Shown here one piece after another: positions 21,383 to 33,337 of a DNA stretch of 64,000 nt. Position 1 is the first letter of the stretch, and each line of letters opens with the position of its first letter. The notes under the pieces were generated by a model. It did not search any database and was not told the origin of the DNA. It worked only from the letters and a program-made list of their open reading frames with translations. Location of the stretch: assembly GCA_021613335.1 (NCBI GenBank), contig JAJTWR010000329.1:1208001-1272000 (forward strand). Reading direction: 5' to 3'. The position numbers and the translations under genes are program-made. This DNA comes from Whitmania pigra. Taxonomy: Eukaryota; Annelida; Clitellata; Hirudinida; Haemopidae.

Positions 21383-23539
21383 TTATTTGTGCATCTTCCA
21401 GTCTCTAAATGCGCCATTACTAGGCTATAAAAAGTATCAATTAAATAGAATATACAATTTTCAACAAACATAATATATTTTATGAAAATTACTTTTCAGG
21501 TAGATAATCTTTTCCAACTTGATATCTTCTTAGTATAACCTAAAAAAGGTATTTTTAATGTTTAAAAGTAATAGAATTACTGAACAGACAATTTTAATAT
21601 AAAAATATGTGGTAAAAAGTTAGAGTTAACACTCAAAATAATCAACGAATTAAATTAATAAATTAATAATAATAATAATACAATACTAATAATAAATTAT
21701 TAAATTATTTTTATCATTAATGTCACGATTAAGGTTCAAATTTGCGTGATATGTTGATGTTCTGCATTTATTTCAGAATCGAATATGAAGAATGTTAAAT
21801 GTGATCTCGAATACTTACATTTTCAATCGTTGGTATTTGATCTTCAGGAATATTGGGGATAATATCTAAAAGACGACTAAGCATAGGAGAATAAAAGTCG
21901 ATATGGCGAATATAAACCGGAAGAGTGCTAAAAATAGTTTCGTCGTATATGGCAAACACCTGTCATTAAATAATGTCAATGCAAAATCCAAAATTAATGA
22001 GTAAAGCAAGAGTTCATTTTAACCTGATCGGCCAATGGTTTGAAATGATGGTATGACAAATAATTTTCTTCAACGTCGAAACAACCACGCATTCCAAACT
22101 TTTTCCACTTCCTGCATTTCATAACTTCCAAAACGAAATCTTTTCTGTTTGTAATGGTTATGGATATAATTTTAGTCAGTTAAAATTCAGTGATACCAAA
22201 CTTACTCTATATTTTGATTGAGAGATATGTCACAATTTTCTAAATTTGGCAGCCTTGATATCACGGCGAGGAATTGGCGTCTGTACTGCTCAGGCATGTC
22301 AGAAATCGATGCAGTCAAATCAAGCGACCTAAAATCACACATGCGTAATGGATACTTATCACTTAGTGAATAATTACGATATTGGACGAGCACACCCGGG
22401 ACCACCGACAAAAATTCTGATTTCTTTTATGTTATGTCAATTAAGTGATAGAAAAATAAAGAAAAAGTTGTAAATGAAAAGGGCTCCAAAAATTGTCGGG
22501 TTCCTGGGCACTTGCTTCCCTCCTCCGATAGTCTGGGATTACGATAATTAAAAGGCAGAAAATAATTACATTTCTATTATTACCTTAATTGATCCAACGA
22601 GCGCAAAGCTTCAAGGAAATGTACATTTTGACAAATATTTGGTACATTACGAAAACACAACACTTTGAGTTGCTTGAGGGTTGCGAGAGATTTCATTGAA
22701 CTTTCGCTAAGAATGGAATTGCGCATCTCGAATTCTTCCAGTATGTTAGAAAACTTTGAAAGATCCAGATTTATCAAGTGTTTGCTTTTACAACCTAAAT
22801 ATTCCTCGTCAGACCAGTTTAAATTCATCTGACTGTCAATATTACGTAAATATAACTTCTTGAGTTTTGGAAATGGAGCATTCAGGAATGTTATTGCCGT
22901 TCTAAAAATGTTGGTAAATATAATAGTCAGTTACCAAATAATAACAAATATTAAATTTAATTGCTCAATTCAAAGCGACTTCTACACCTGTCAAAATACC
23001 CAAGATTTAAACTTTCAAGTGTGGGTCCCATGTTGCCGAGATAACTCATATCAATTTCGCTTAAGCCACTCAATTTAATTGAAAGGGATTTAACGGGGTA
23101 AACCACTTCGTTCATGTTGGGCCAGACCAGTTCCCAATCGTAGATCTGTCCGACTGACTCGGCATCAATATTCTTCCAACTGAGGAGGTCTCTGCATTTC
23201 AAGGTTTCTTTAAGAGGGATGTACCATATCATTTCTTTGCTTTTCCAAATGATTCTTTCATAGAGAAATGGAGGAAGTAATTTTTTCTTAGAAATCCAAG
23301 CATCTGTAAAAGTGAAATATTTGGACTCGGCAATTAATAGAAAATGTATTTCAAGTTCTTTCTACATTAATGAAGTTGCTAATTAATTTTTGCAAGCATA
23401 TTATTTCTAGGAAGTAAACAAAGGGTGACAATTGAAAATAACCTCTTATAACACCTGAGTCGAGAAACACCTTTCTAAAGTGCATGACGATAAATTCCAG
23501 TATACTATCTTGTAAGCTCTTATATTTATTTTCAAGCAT
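21383..23539 (-). CDS. F-box/leucine-rich-repeat-type protein, unit 2
   Basis: Duplicate of 11332-13488 with the same seven exons: 23539-23443, 23303-22988, 22901-22584, about 22416-22206, 22144-22024, 21959-21819, 21424-21383. Several residues differ; exon 2, for example, reads GQIYDWELVWPNMNEVVYP instead of GQIFKRELVLSNMNEVIYP. Splice signals are kept. Just upstream of exon 4 it lacks one base relative to unit 1. Neither the obvious acceptor nor the weak upstream one then gives an open frame, so this copy may be truncated after exon 3. Changes cluster in exon 2, as expected for a fast-evolving recognition region or relaxed constraint. Confidence 0.55.
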
Positions 23540-23904
23540 GTTTGAAATGCAATAATAAGTTGGTAAAATTTAAAATAATATTTCACTCTTTAAATCCAAT
23601 TCAAAGATTCTCAGTTGATTTCGAAATAAAAATTTAAAATGTTAAAAATTTATTAAATGAATTTGACAATAATAAAATTTAAATTTTTAAGTGATTAAGT
23701 ATAATAGTGTTGATTAAAATAAATTAATGAAAGTTGACAAAATTTATGCACAACTAGCTGTACAACGCGTTTCTGTAGCTCAGTCTGGTAAATTTTCGAA
23801 GTGTAACCGCGAATTATGTCTTTGTCTTATCCTTTTCCCATCAGTTATGTCGATTCTTTTATATAGCCGAACCCTAATATGTAAAGCACAAAAGAGCAAA
23901 TTTA

Positions 23905-24115
23905 TATCATTGATTACAAAACCTTTATCTTACATATTTAATTGTTCTTTTCGCACTGGTATTGTACCATCAATTTTACAATCTGCTAAAGTTATTTATT
24001 TAAATCTGTTGACCATAACGACTTCAATAATTAGACCTATATCCACTTTGCCTTACTTTTATTTTAAATTTCAGCCTTTAAATAATTCTCAATTTGGACT
24101 TAGAAAGAATTAATC
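23905..24115 (+). pseudogene. LINE reverse-transcriptase fragment, unit 2
   Basis: Duplicate of 14130-14350, with a longer uninterrupted frame. It reads KPLSYIFNCSFRTGIVPS, AKVIYLNLL and RPISTLPYF and ends in NNSQFGLRKN. These are the fingers-region words of Jockey/RTE-like reverse transcriptases. The catalytic part is missing. Confidence 0.65.
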
Positions 24116-24123
24116 CGTTGTTT

Positions 24124-24757
24124 ATGGTGCTCGTTTCGGACAATGGCACTCAAAGCACATAAAAGGAGTTTCAAGATTACTGTTTAAGAAATGGAACAGA
24201 TCATATTAGATCACCGCCATATCAACCTCATTGCAACGGACAAGCGGAACCTTAAAAAAGATCATTGCAAAAGCTACAGGGGGAAGAAGTGATGGGCTCC
24301 AAACATTCCTTCTAACGTATAGGACCACACCATGTCCGTCTTTGATAGGATTGAAGACTCCAGCAGAAAAATTCTTGGGAAGACAGTTGAGAACTCCACT
24401 GAGTGGCCTCCAACTCAAGGAACAAAAGGTTCATCTCTATAGGAAAGATCAGGAGATGGATGAAACAAAGTCTGGACGCCATCGTATGGAATTTGCTGAA
24501 GAAGATGCAGTCTTCACCAGAGAGTACAGTGATCCAGGTCATCCGAAGTGGGTGCACGGCAGGATCAAACGACGATTGGGAAGACGCGTCTACGAGGTGG
24601 AAATCAATGGAAGGGTGCAACGTCGACACGCAAATCAGTTGAGGAAGCGGGAGACAGAGGATGCACTCAAGGTAATGTGCGACACATTTGACTTGCCATT
24701 CCTTCCACCAAGCGAGACAAATACTAAGGAAGCATCTCAGAAAGCAAGTAGTCCAGA
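24124..24757 (+). pseudogene. Gypsy-type integrase tail, unit 2, cut by hAT copy B
   Basis: Counterpart of 14396-15034. A short deletion after NGQAE(R) removes a few residues compared with unit 1. The open frame then runs to ASQKASSP, where hAT copy B interrupts it at the agtccaga octamer. The missing last 17 or so codons reappear on the far side of hAT copy A at 6510, which shows the exchanged-flank arrangement directly. Confidence 0.8.
24750..24757. repeat. Inner octamer agtccaga, left of hAT copy B
   Basis: Pairs with 6510-6517. Confidence 0.8.
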
Positions 24758-25647
24758 CAGTGACGCCGAGAGGGGGGGGCAGGTGGGGTCACTGCCAGGG
24801 GGCCCGCATCTGTAAGGGGGCCCGGCCGGTCCGATCATGTCAATTTTTGCACGTCTCTTCGTTTACCGTAGGCGACAGAATATAATGTCCTAATAGCCCC
24901 ACAGTTTTACATACTGTAAGATACTTTTATGTACTGCCGAACGAACAGTCCATTTCACGTAGTGTGTATAAACTCTGTATTCTGCTGTGAGACGCTAGGG
25001 TAAACAATGAATATATTAGCCTGATAAATTATATAAATTGATATTGCGAAACAAATTTTTTAAATAACGTATTTTAACGTGCAAGTACTACATTTAAATA
25101 TCAAGGATGATTTGGAGACAAACATGTCTGAAGTTGAAATTCTGACAACTTCTATTTAGCGAGATATTATTAAAAATGTGTTTAAACCAAGCATTTATCT
25201 ATTTTGAAGAATCACTTTATTAAATTATAAGTAATTACAGTCTAACTGATATTATAATCATATAAAAAATTTTTTGAAATTTAGATTTAGATAGATATAA
25301 TAAATGAAACGCAACCACCCGTTAATGAGATGTAGGACGCCCACACCATTTGTATTGTTCCCTAGCAGAAAAGGTTTGATTTACCATGATTTGTGTTTCT
25401 GTGGAGTTATACACACTAGATTACTGCAAAAGTTGATTTTCGATTTAAATGATGTAAAAATCTTACATATTTAATTTGTCAAACTATCAAGATATTGAAA
25501 CAGCATATCCGTTGCTACAATAAATAAAAACTGCTTTATTTTTCTATTTCTCTTGACAGCGGCTTGGCGAACAAGTTGTCGTGGTCAAGTGGACTGTGAA
25601 CTAAATAGCAACTATTTCATTTTTTTGCAAACTGCAAAATTTTCACC

Positions 25648-28207
25648 ATGTATCGACATAAATCCGGCGCCTTAAAGCGCAAAGAAAGAGCTGAAAAAAA
25701 ATCAAAGACTCTCTCAGCAAAGAACACTGCTCAACCTTGGCTTTACATCACAGCTTCCCGATGGTCGGTCTTGTGCTGCTGACCAAGAAACTACCGCAGA
25801 CCAGAAATCTGTTCAAACTGAATCTGACAGTGACAACTCTGCGGTCGATGATTCTACCTCTACCGCCCCTACATTGTCTACTACTGATACTAAGGCTACA
25901 GCTGTACTGGACTTGCCACTCGCAGTCGATATCATCACGCCTACCATTACCGATGGTATCGCTTTCGAAGATAACGACATAGGTCATTTAGCAGACTTTC
26001 TCACAACTGAGCAAGTAGAAGTGGCTGTGCGTAGAGGCCCAGACAAACATCCCTATCAATTTCCATGCGATCATTCTGGTCGCTCATTCCCATCTTCAGT
26101 GCTTCGTGCCAAACTTCAAAATGGCGAAACTACACCTCGAGATTGGTTAGTGTGGAGCAAAGCGAAGCAGTCGCTATACTGCTTTCCTTGCCGCCTGTTC
26201 AGCAAACTCCCACAAGCTAGTCGATCAAATCTGGCGTCTGCACCTGGCCATAGCGTGAACGACAGATGGAAGAAACTGCACGACAAAATCCCTGAACATG
26301 AGCGCACCGGCAGCCACAAACAATGTTATATGCAATGGCGACAGCTGCAGAAGTCGTTGACTGGAGGTTCAACTATTGATGCGCTCATGCTGGAAAACAT
26401 CAAAAGTAACATGGACGTGTGGAAACAAATATTGCATCGAATACTGGATGTGACATTGTTCATAGGCGAAAGAGGGTTGGCATTTCGTGGAAAGAGTCAA
26501 CTTGTTGGTGATCCCAGGAATGGCAATTTTCTTGGCATTTTGGAATTGATTGGTCGTTACGACCCAGTTATTGCCAACCATCTAGCGAAAGTGAAAGAGT
26601 CACAGGCAGCACGAGAACGCTTGCAGGTTCACTATTTGTCCGCTGACAGTCAGAACGAATTTATTCACTGCTGTGCGCAAAAAGTACTCGATGCTATACT
26701 GCATGAAGTTGAATCAGCGAAATACTACTCAATTATTGTGGACGCAACGCCGGATTCCGCTCATGTTGAGCAGACCGTTTTCATTTTGCGGTACATACAT
26801 CTAAACGCTGACCTGGATACCTTCGAACTACATGAGAGATTCCTCGCATTTGTGGACTGCAACAAGAAGACGGGAGAAGATATAGCGCAGCTTATCATTG
26901 ACACTTTGAAAAAATATAGCATACCGCTTACGAACTGTCGAGGCCAAGGGTATGACAATGGAAGCAATATGAGTGGTTCGTAAAAAGGCGCTCAAGCAAT
27001 TATACTGAAGAACAATCCTTTGGCAACGTTCTCACCTTGTGGCTGCCATAGTTTGAACCTCTGTGGCGTGCATTCGGCCGAGTGCTGTGCACAAGTGATA
27101 ACATTCTTCGGAGTAGTCCAGAAATTGTACAATCTCTTCAGCAGCAGTCCGCAGAGATGGGAAATTTTGACTAGTAGCATCGGATGCTCTCTTCACAATC
27201 CGTCAGAAACGCGCTGGTCGGCTCGTATTGATAGTGTTAAGCCTTTCGCAGCGCATTTGCCAGGTATAATGATCGCACTTACTCAAGTGCAGGAACTGAA
27301 TTTGACGCCAGAGACTCGCTCTGATGTAGCTGGCATGATTTCATACCTGTCTTCGTTCGAATCAATTCTGATGGCATCGCTGTGGTTGAAAATTTTAACA
27401 ACTATCAATTTTAGAAATTTGCTGCTGCAGTCAAGAGAAGCAACTCTTGATGTCGAAGTTGCAAATATTCGTGACCTCATTGGCGACTTAAAACTACTTC
27501 GATCCAAGTGGGATGACGTATTGTCTGAGAGCAAACTTGTCGCCGAGAGCTGCGGTATTGAACAGTTCCTGTGTTCGTCAGAGACAAAGCGCAAACGAAG
27601 ACGACAATTGCCAGACAGAACAATTCTCGACAACGATGATGATCAGCAGGATCCGCACGAACACTTCAAGCGTTCCGTTTTCTATGTCGTGATCGACTGC
27701 GTCATTGCGAATTTAACAACACGATACGAAGCGGCGAAGAATTTGGACGAATTGTTCGGTGTTCTGTGGAAATATCATGATATGAACACAGAAGATGTCC
27801 TCATCGCAGCCAAGAACCTGGCAGACAAATATGCTGTTGATATTAACGCCGACCTGTTGAATGAGCTGGAGCATCTGAAAACCATACACCTTGCAAACCT
27901 CGGACAGAAAAGTCTGTCGCCATTTGACTTGCTGAACCGTCTACATACTTTGAAAATCAATACACTGTTTCCAAACTTTGTAATTATGCTACGTATCTTC
28001 TGCACTCTTCCGGTTACCGTTGCTCAAGCAGAACGATCTTTCAGCACATTGGCCCGAGTTAAAAATGTTCTGAGATCGACAATGTGTCAAGAACGCCTGA
28101 CCAGTCTTGGAATGCTGGCAGTGGAAGGTCGACTTGCAAGAACGATTGATTACAACAATATAATTGAACTGTTTGCAAGCAGAAAAGCGCGCAAAGTTTT
28201 TTTGTAG
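25648..28207 (+). pseudogene. hAT transposase, broken, copy B
   Basis: Same organisation as copy A: start MYRHKSGALKRKERAE at 25648, a frame change near the A8 run, TTF zinc finger, DUF4371/RNase-H-like core, an in-frame TAA at 26981-26983, then the hAT dimerisation domain to a stop at 28207. Both lesions are identical to copy A. They therefore predate the split of the two copies, and neither copy can supply intact transposase unless the stop and frameshift are bypassed. Confidence 0.85.
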
Positions 28208-28691
28208 CCATCTTTCTTGCATGTAATAAAAGTCGGTTCCACATAATTACATCGTTATCAAGAAATTGTTTAACTTAATCTCCGTCGAAACACCAGTTTG
28301 TTTAGTGCACACAAATCTGTACACGTAAACGTAACCGATTCTTTGAAAATGGATATCGTAGCATGTGGCTGGTTATCTTTGACTGAGGGTGTATGGTGTA
28401 ACGGTCGTTGCAGATACACTTATTATGATGAGATGAAAAACTGATAGGTTCACCGATGATTAGAGTTGGCTAATTTAAAGCGCCTCGATGCGTGTTTGAC
28501 CATCAAAAATTACTATTTTTATTTTGATTAACTGTAAAACAAATAAATTCAAATTAGATGACGAACAGTGTTTACCTTTGCAAAGTCATTTCTATATTTT
28601 AATTTAGCACCATGTATGCACGAACGTTGAACCTTGAATATAACATTTACCTCGATTTACAGGTTTTATTATATACAAATTTCTAAATACG

Positions 28692-28850
28692 GTCAATTCT
28701 GGATATAGTCAAGTCCAAAACTGTAGGATGTTGACTATAACCGAATATTTACTATAATCGAAAATAGTAAGCCACATATGGTTTACAAGTGATCAGCTTG
28801 ACTGTATCCGAAACTTGACTGCAACCGACTTGACTATATCCGGAATTGAC
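28692..28850. repeat. Subterminal inverted repeat of hAT copy B
   Basis: Same 24-bp arms as in copy A (28692-28715 and 28827-28850), 23 of 24 matching. Confidence 0.6.
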
Positions 28851-28915
28851 TATTTTGACAAGGGGCCCGCAATGATGTCCTGCCCTGGGGCCCTTGACGG
28901 CTCTCGGCGCCCCTG

Positions 28916-28923
28916 GACATAAG
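28916..28923. repeat. Outer target-site duplication, right (gacataag)
   Basis: Follows the terminal CCCCTG of hAT copy B; identical to 2344-2351. Confidence 0.8.
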
Positions 28924-29883
28924 AAACAGTAATGTTTCTTCATTCTTTGTCAAACGTCTCACCACGAATGCCATTTAAAACTGCTTCCACTATCACTTGG
29001 GCAGGCAGGTGGGCCATCCATCCATTCGCCCATCCATCTACTCCAGGTTTGCCGCTCTAATAGCAGCTCGTTAGGACGCACCTTCCAGAAGGAAAAGGTC
29101 ATCCGAAACACCTAGACGTTTCATATACTTGTTCTCTTGTTCTATCTCTACATTCTCAGGTAGATGAATGTCGTTTCAGCTTTTCCAAGGGGTAAACACT
29201 CGTAAAACTTTAAGAGGTGATTTTTTCATTATATCCTAAAGTCAAGTGACTCAAAAAGACTGAATTTCTCTTTAGACTTTGCTTGAGGTTGATAACCAAA
29301 GATAGCTAATGAAGGAGTTTTATGTGTACAATTGAGTTTTGAAATGATGGAATAACAGCTAAATAACTGCATTCATCAATGAATTTGCATGCTAGCATTG
29401 CATTAGTTTTAAAACGTTGAATAAAAGCATAAAATTACACTGTTGGTACGATAGAAAGTTTCATACCTAAACATGTATTTTTTTTAACCCGGCCTCGGAC
29501 CCGGCTAACCCCGTAAACTGAACCTCGGCCCCTGTCCCGGCTAAAAAAAGTGACCTCCGGTCGATTGCTAACTGTATTTCGGAATTTCTTGAAACTTTAC
29601 AAAACCTAGCTCCTCCCATATTTCGCTTATGTATATTAAATGTAGACAAAACCAGGTCAAAATGCCTACGCCAAATAGCCTCATCTGGAAAATAAAACCA
29701 TGCAGTAATGATGAAATGGTATATCTTAAAACTACTTATTAAAAATGCGAGTGATTTTTTCTCAATTAAATTTTAATGTATTAGTTATCTTGTTTACAGA
29801 TTTGTTTATAAAGTGGTCGCCGCTAGACTCTTGCCGATTTTGAATAAAAAATCAAAGTTAATCGAATATTGGAAAGATTACAA
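28924..29883. other. Intergenic DNA upstream of DDX23
   Basis: No gene seen. It contains a ccatccatccattcgcccat-type CCAT-rich stretch near 29010-29040 and, at 29487-29575, an inverted relative of the GC-rich motif at 1985-2030. The DDX23 promoter should lie in the last few hundred bases. Confidence 0.5.
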
Positions 29884-32742
29884 ATGGTGGTTGACTGCGA
29901 TATAAAAGATTCGAGGTCTCGGTCTAAAAGTCCTTCCAAATCGCACAAAAATGATGAAAAAAGACGTAAGTCGAGATCTCCGAATCGTAAATCTGATTAC
30001 AAAACGGATAGACACCGAGATAGAGGTATGAAAAAGAGCAGAGAAAGAAGTAGGGAAAGATCTCCTAAAAGACATAGGTCCAGAACACCAGAATATAAAA
30101 GACATCAAGACAGAGATAGAAGAAGCAGAGAAAGAAGTCGAGATAGATTACGGAGACGTTCGAGGTCTAGGTCACTTGACAATAAGAAATCTAGAGAAGC
30201 TGAGTTGCTTCGAAGAAGCAAGAAGGACAGTGCTGAGCATTCTCCAAGAAGAAATGCATCCAGGTCAAGATCAAAGTCTCCTGAAAAAACACAAGATGTC
30301 ACAGTAGATGATATGCAGTCTGAAGAAGTGGTTCCAAAGAAGAGAGTTCCTTTGTCTCTTGAAGAGATATTGGCCCAGAAAAAAGCTAAGGAAGAAGCTG
30401 AAAGCAAACCAAAGTTTCGTACAAAGGAAGAAAGAGTTGCAGAAGCCATTAAGGCAAGACAAGACGAGGCAGAACAGAGGAAAAAGAGACTTGAAGAGGA
30501 GAGAAAGAAACATTCAAGCTACTTAACGCTAGCTAAAGAATCTGCCAACATGGACAGCTATGAAAGAGAAAGAAGGGAGAGATGGGAAAAAGAAAAGGAG
30601 GCATTTGGAGAGGAAGGCTCATGTGACAAGGAGAAACTTGTGGAGATGAAAGAAAGGGAAAAAGAGCTTGAGGCTATAAAGGAGAGATATCTTGGGGCAA
30701 TAAAGCAAAAAAAGCGAGCCAAGAGGCTGAGCGACAGAAAGTTCGTGTTTGACTGGAATGCCTCCGAGGACACTAGCGTTGAATACAATCCTCTCTACAA
30801 AAGCAAACATGCCATGCACTTTTTTGGAAGAGGCCATTTTGCTGGCATTGATATCAAGCAACAAAAGAAGGAACAGTCAAAATTTTATTCTGATCTCATG
30901 GAGAGAAGGAGAACCGATACTGAAAAGGAGCAGGAGAACATCAGACTGAAGAAAGTCGCAACCAAAGAAGCCAAGCAAAAATGGGATGACAGACATTGGT
31001 CGGAAAAGAGCGTTTCTGAAATGACCGAAAGGGATTGGAGAATCTTCAAAGAAGATTATAACATCCAAACCAAGGGAGGAAGAATTCCAAATGCACTGAG
31101 GAATTGGGAGGAAGCTGGCTTATCTGAAGATCTGATGGAAATAATAAAGAAGATAGGATATAAGGAGCCAACTCCGATTCAGAGACAAGCCATTCCAATT
31201 GGCCTCCAAAACCGTGACATCATCGGTGTGGCCGAGACCGGTAGTGGTAAAACTGCAGCATTCCTCATACCACTTCTTTCATGGATTCAAACTCTTCCAA
31301 GAATCGAAAGGTTTGAGGATGTTGATTGTGGGCCGTATGCCGTTATTTTGGCACCCACTCGAGAATTGGCTCAGCAAATTGAAGAAGAAACTGTTAAATT
31401 TGGAGGACCCCTTGGTGTTAGAACTGTGGCTGTGATTGGTGGTATATCAAGGGAAGAACAGGGTTTCAAATTGAGACAGGGATGTGAAATAGTGATTGCA
31501 ACACCTGGTCGTCTGCTCGACGTTCTGGAGAATAAATACCTTGTTCTTCAAAGATGCACTTATGTTGTTCTTGATGAGGTTAGTTTGTTTATCAGAGATT
31601 TTAAATTTTATTAAAATTGTTCTAAATACACATGTTAACTAATAATGTTTCGAATTTTAAGGCCGATAAAATGATCAACATGGGGTTTGAAGCGGACGTT
31701 CAAAGCATATTGAAGTATCTCCCAGTTTCTAACCAAAAGCCAGACTCTGAGGAGGCTGAGGATGAGGAAGTGTTAAAGGCTAACTTCCACACAAAAGATA
31801 AATTCAGACAAACAGTCATGTTCACTGCAACTATGCCTCCAGCTGTCGAAAGATTGGCAAGAAGTTATCTCAGAAGGCCTGCAACTGTCTACATTGGTTC
31901 CATTGGAAAACCCATTGATAGAGTGGAACAAATTGTATACATGTTATCAGAAAATGAGAAGAAGTCAGTATTGTTTTTAATAACTTCTTTAAATCGAGCC
32001 TTTGTCTTAGCATTCTTAGTTATGATATTGTGATACATGATTACATGATTGCTTTTTGAGAGTTAATTAATAATTTCAGGAAAAAACTGATGAACATTTT
32101 GAACGATGGTGTTGAACCACCTATAATAATATTCGTCAACCAGAAGAAAGGTGCTGATGTTCTAGCCAAATCACTTGAGAAGATGGGAGTGAGTTGCACA
32201 TTTTCTATTGACTCTTGTAATTTTCAGCTGAATTACTCTCATTTGAATTATTTTAGTTTAAAGCTACAACTCTTCACGGTGGTAAAGGACAGGAACAAAG
32301 AGAATTTGCTTTGGCAAGTCTCAAATCTGGTGATAAAGACATTCTGGTGGCTACTGATGTTGCAGGTCGTGGTATAGACATCAAAGATGTTTCCCTGGTT
32401 ATCAATTACGACATGGCTAAGAATATCGAAGGTTTGATGAGTGTTTTCAGATTTTGATATCGATCTTTGTATCAATTTGATTGCAAATCAGAATTATTGA
32501 AATGGTAATTTTCAGATTATACACATCGTATTGGAAGAACAGGCCGTGCAGGAAAGCACGGAGCAGCCATATCCTTTGTCACCAAGGATGACAATGCTGT
32601 ATTCTATGACCTTAAGCAGGTACTTGTAGAGAGTTCTAATTCAGTTTGTCCACCAGAATTGGCCAACCATCCTGATGCTCAGCACAAGCCTGGAACAGTT
32701 GTTCAAAAGAAACGAAAGGATGAAATTCTCTTTAATGTTTAA
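29884..32742 (+). CDS. DDX23: DEAD-box RNA helicase DDX23 / PRP28 (U5 snRNP 100K)
   Basis: Five exons: 29884-31578, 31662-31963, 32080-32188, 32257-32431, 32516-32742; 835 residues, close to the 820 of human DDX23. The first ATG in frame (MVVDCDIKD) is used. Residues about 7-125 form an RS domain with many SR/RD/RE dipeptides. The helicase core has a Q motif ([16 protein letters not shown]), motif I AETGSGKT (450-457), [19 protein letters not shown] (564-567, split by intron 1 between E and A), [13 protein letters not shown] and [10 protein letters not shown] (764-773). PRP28 helps exchange U1 for U6 at the 5' splice site during spliceosome activation, in the nucleus. All motifs are intact and phases agree, so I expect a functional gene. 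Introns are 68-116 bp. Confidence 0.95.
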
Positions 32743-32763
32743 ACTCTAAAGTTGCTTAAATCT

Positions 32764-32769
32764 AATAAA
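32764..32769 (+). promoter_or_regulatory. Polyadenylation signal AATAAA of DDX23
   Basis: Lies 22 bases after the stop codon, giving a very short 3' UTR. Confidence 0.6.
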
Positions 32770-33337
32770 GTGCAGGGTTTTTGAAGCTTACACTGTGTTT
32801 ACTAAAGTACAGTCTAATTTGATTTTGTTATCAAGGATTGAACTTAAAACTCTGCTGTGTTTTCACTTGGTTGCCTCATGAAATTCTGTATGGTTGTGAA
32901 CAGGTTGCAGTGAGGTTGCAGTTTGGCGGGAGTAGAGTCCGTCACAACCATCGGTTGTCACAAAGTGCCTATTACCGTGTTCCCCCGAAAATAAGCCCTA
33001 GTTGAGATCGTCAGCCGGCATCTGTGGTCGTGCCGACGGTTTGTTGCAACGCGGCAATATGTTGAATTATAAGCTATTATTTTAGTATCAGTGAAGTTTT
33101 AGTGAAATATTAATATAATACGGTACCGATATTGAAAATTACAGCTGCTGTAGGTATTCGTATGTAAGATAAAAGCAGGTGAGCGGACACTCTAAACACA
33201 GAACCAATCAGAACACAGTTTCATTTCAGGTTGCGATCATGAATCTTATAATTCCATTGTGTAACACAATTCGCATATAATAGATTCGTGTGTGTAACAG
33301 ATTTATTATTGATAGCTATTTTGAGATTACTTTATTT

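Larger units (their letters stand above)
15027..24757. repeat. Cargo tandem unit 2
   Basis: Second copy of the tandem unit, 9731 bp. It is longer than unit 1 because of the 1.9-kb LTR element at 17730-19645 and about 297 bp at 17028-17324 absent from unit 1. It lacks about 270 bp upstream of the F-box gene. It ends at the agtccaga octamer abutting hAT copy B, in the middle of the integrase tail. Confidence 0.85.
24758..28915 (+). mobile_element. hAT transposon, copy B
   Basis: 4158 bp, offset exactly 22,406 from copy A throughout the parts compared, with the same inverted ends and the same subterminal inverted repeat (28692-28850). Only two amino-acid differences are seen in the transposase frames (WSARI for WSARV, IRDLIG for IRNLIG). 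Confidence 0.9.
2344..28923. mobile_element. Composite hAT block: hAT - tandem cargo - hAT inside one 8-bp target duplication
   Basis: Two hAT elements of 4158 bp each lie in the same orientation at 2352-6509 and 24758-28915. The octamer left of the first (gacataag, 2344-2351) is repeated right of the second (28916-28923). The octamer right of the first (agtccaga, 6510-6517) is repeated left of the second (24750-24757). Neither element is therefore flanked by its own matching duplication, but the 26,564-bp block as a whole is. Two histories fit: transposition of the whole block using the outermost ends, or homologous recombination of a circle carrying one hAT plus two cargo units into a resident hAT. 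Octamer positions are read directly; the mechanism is inference. Confidence 0.8.
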
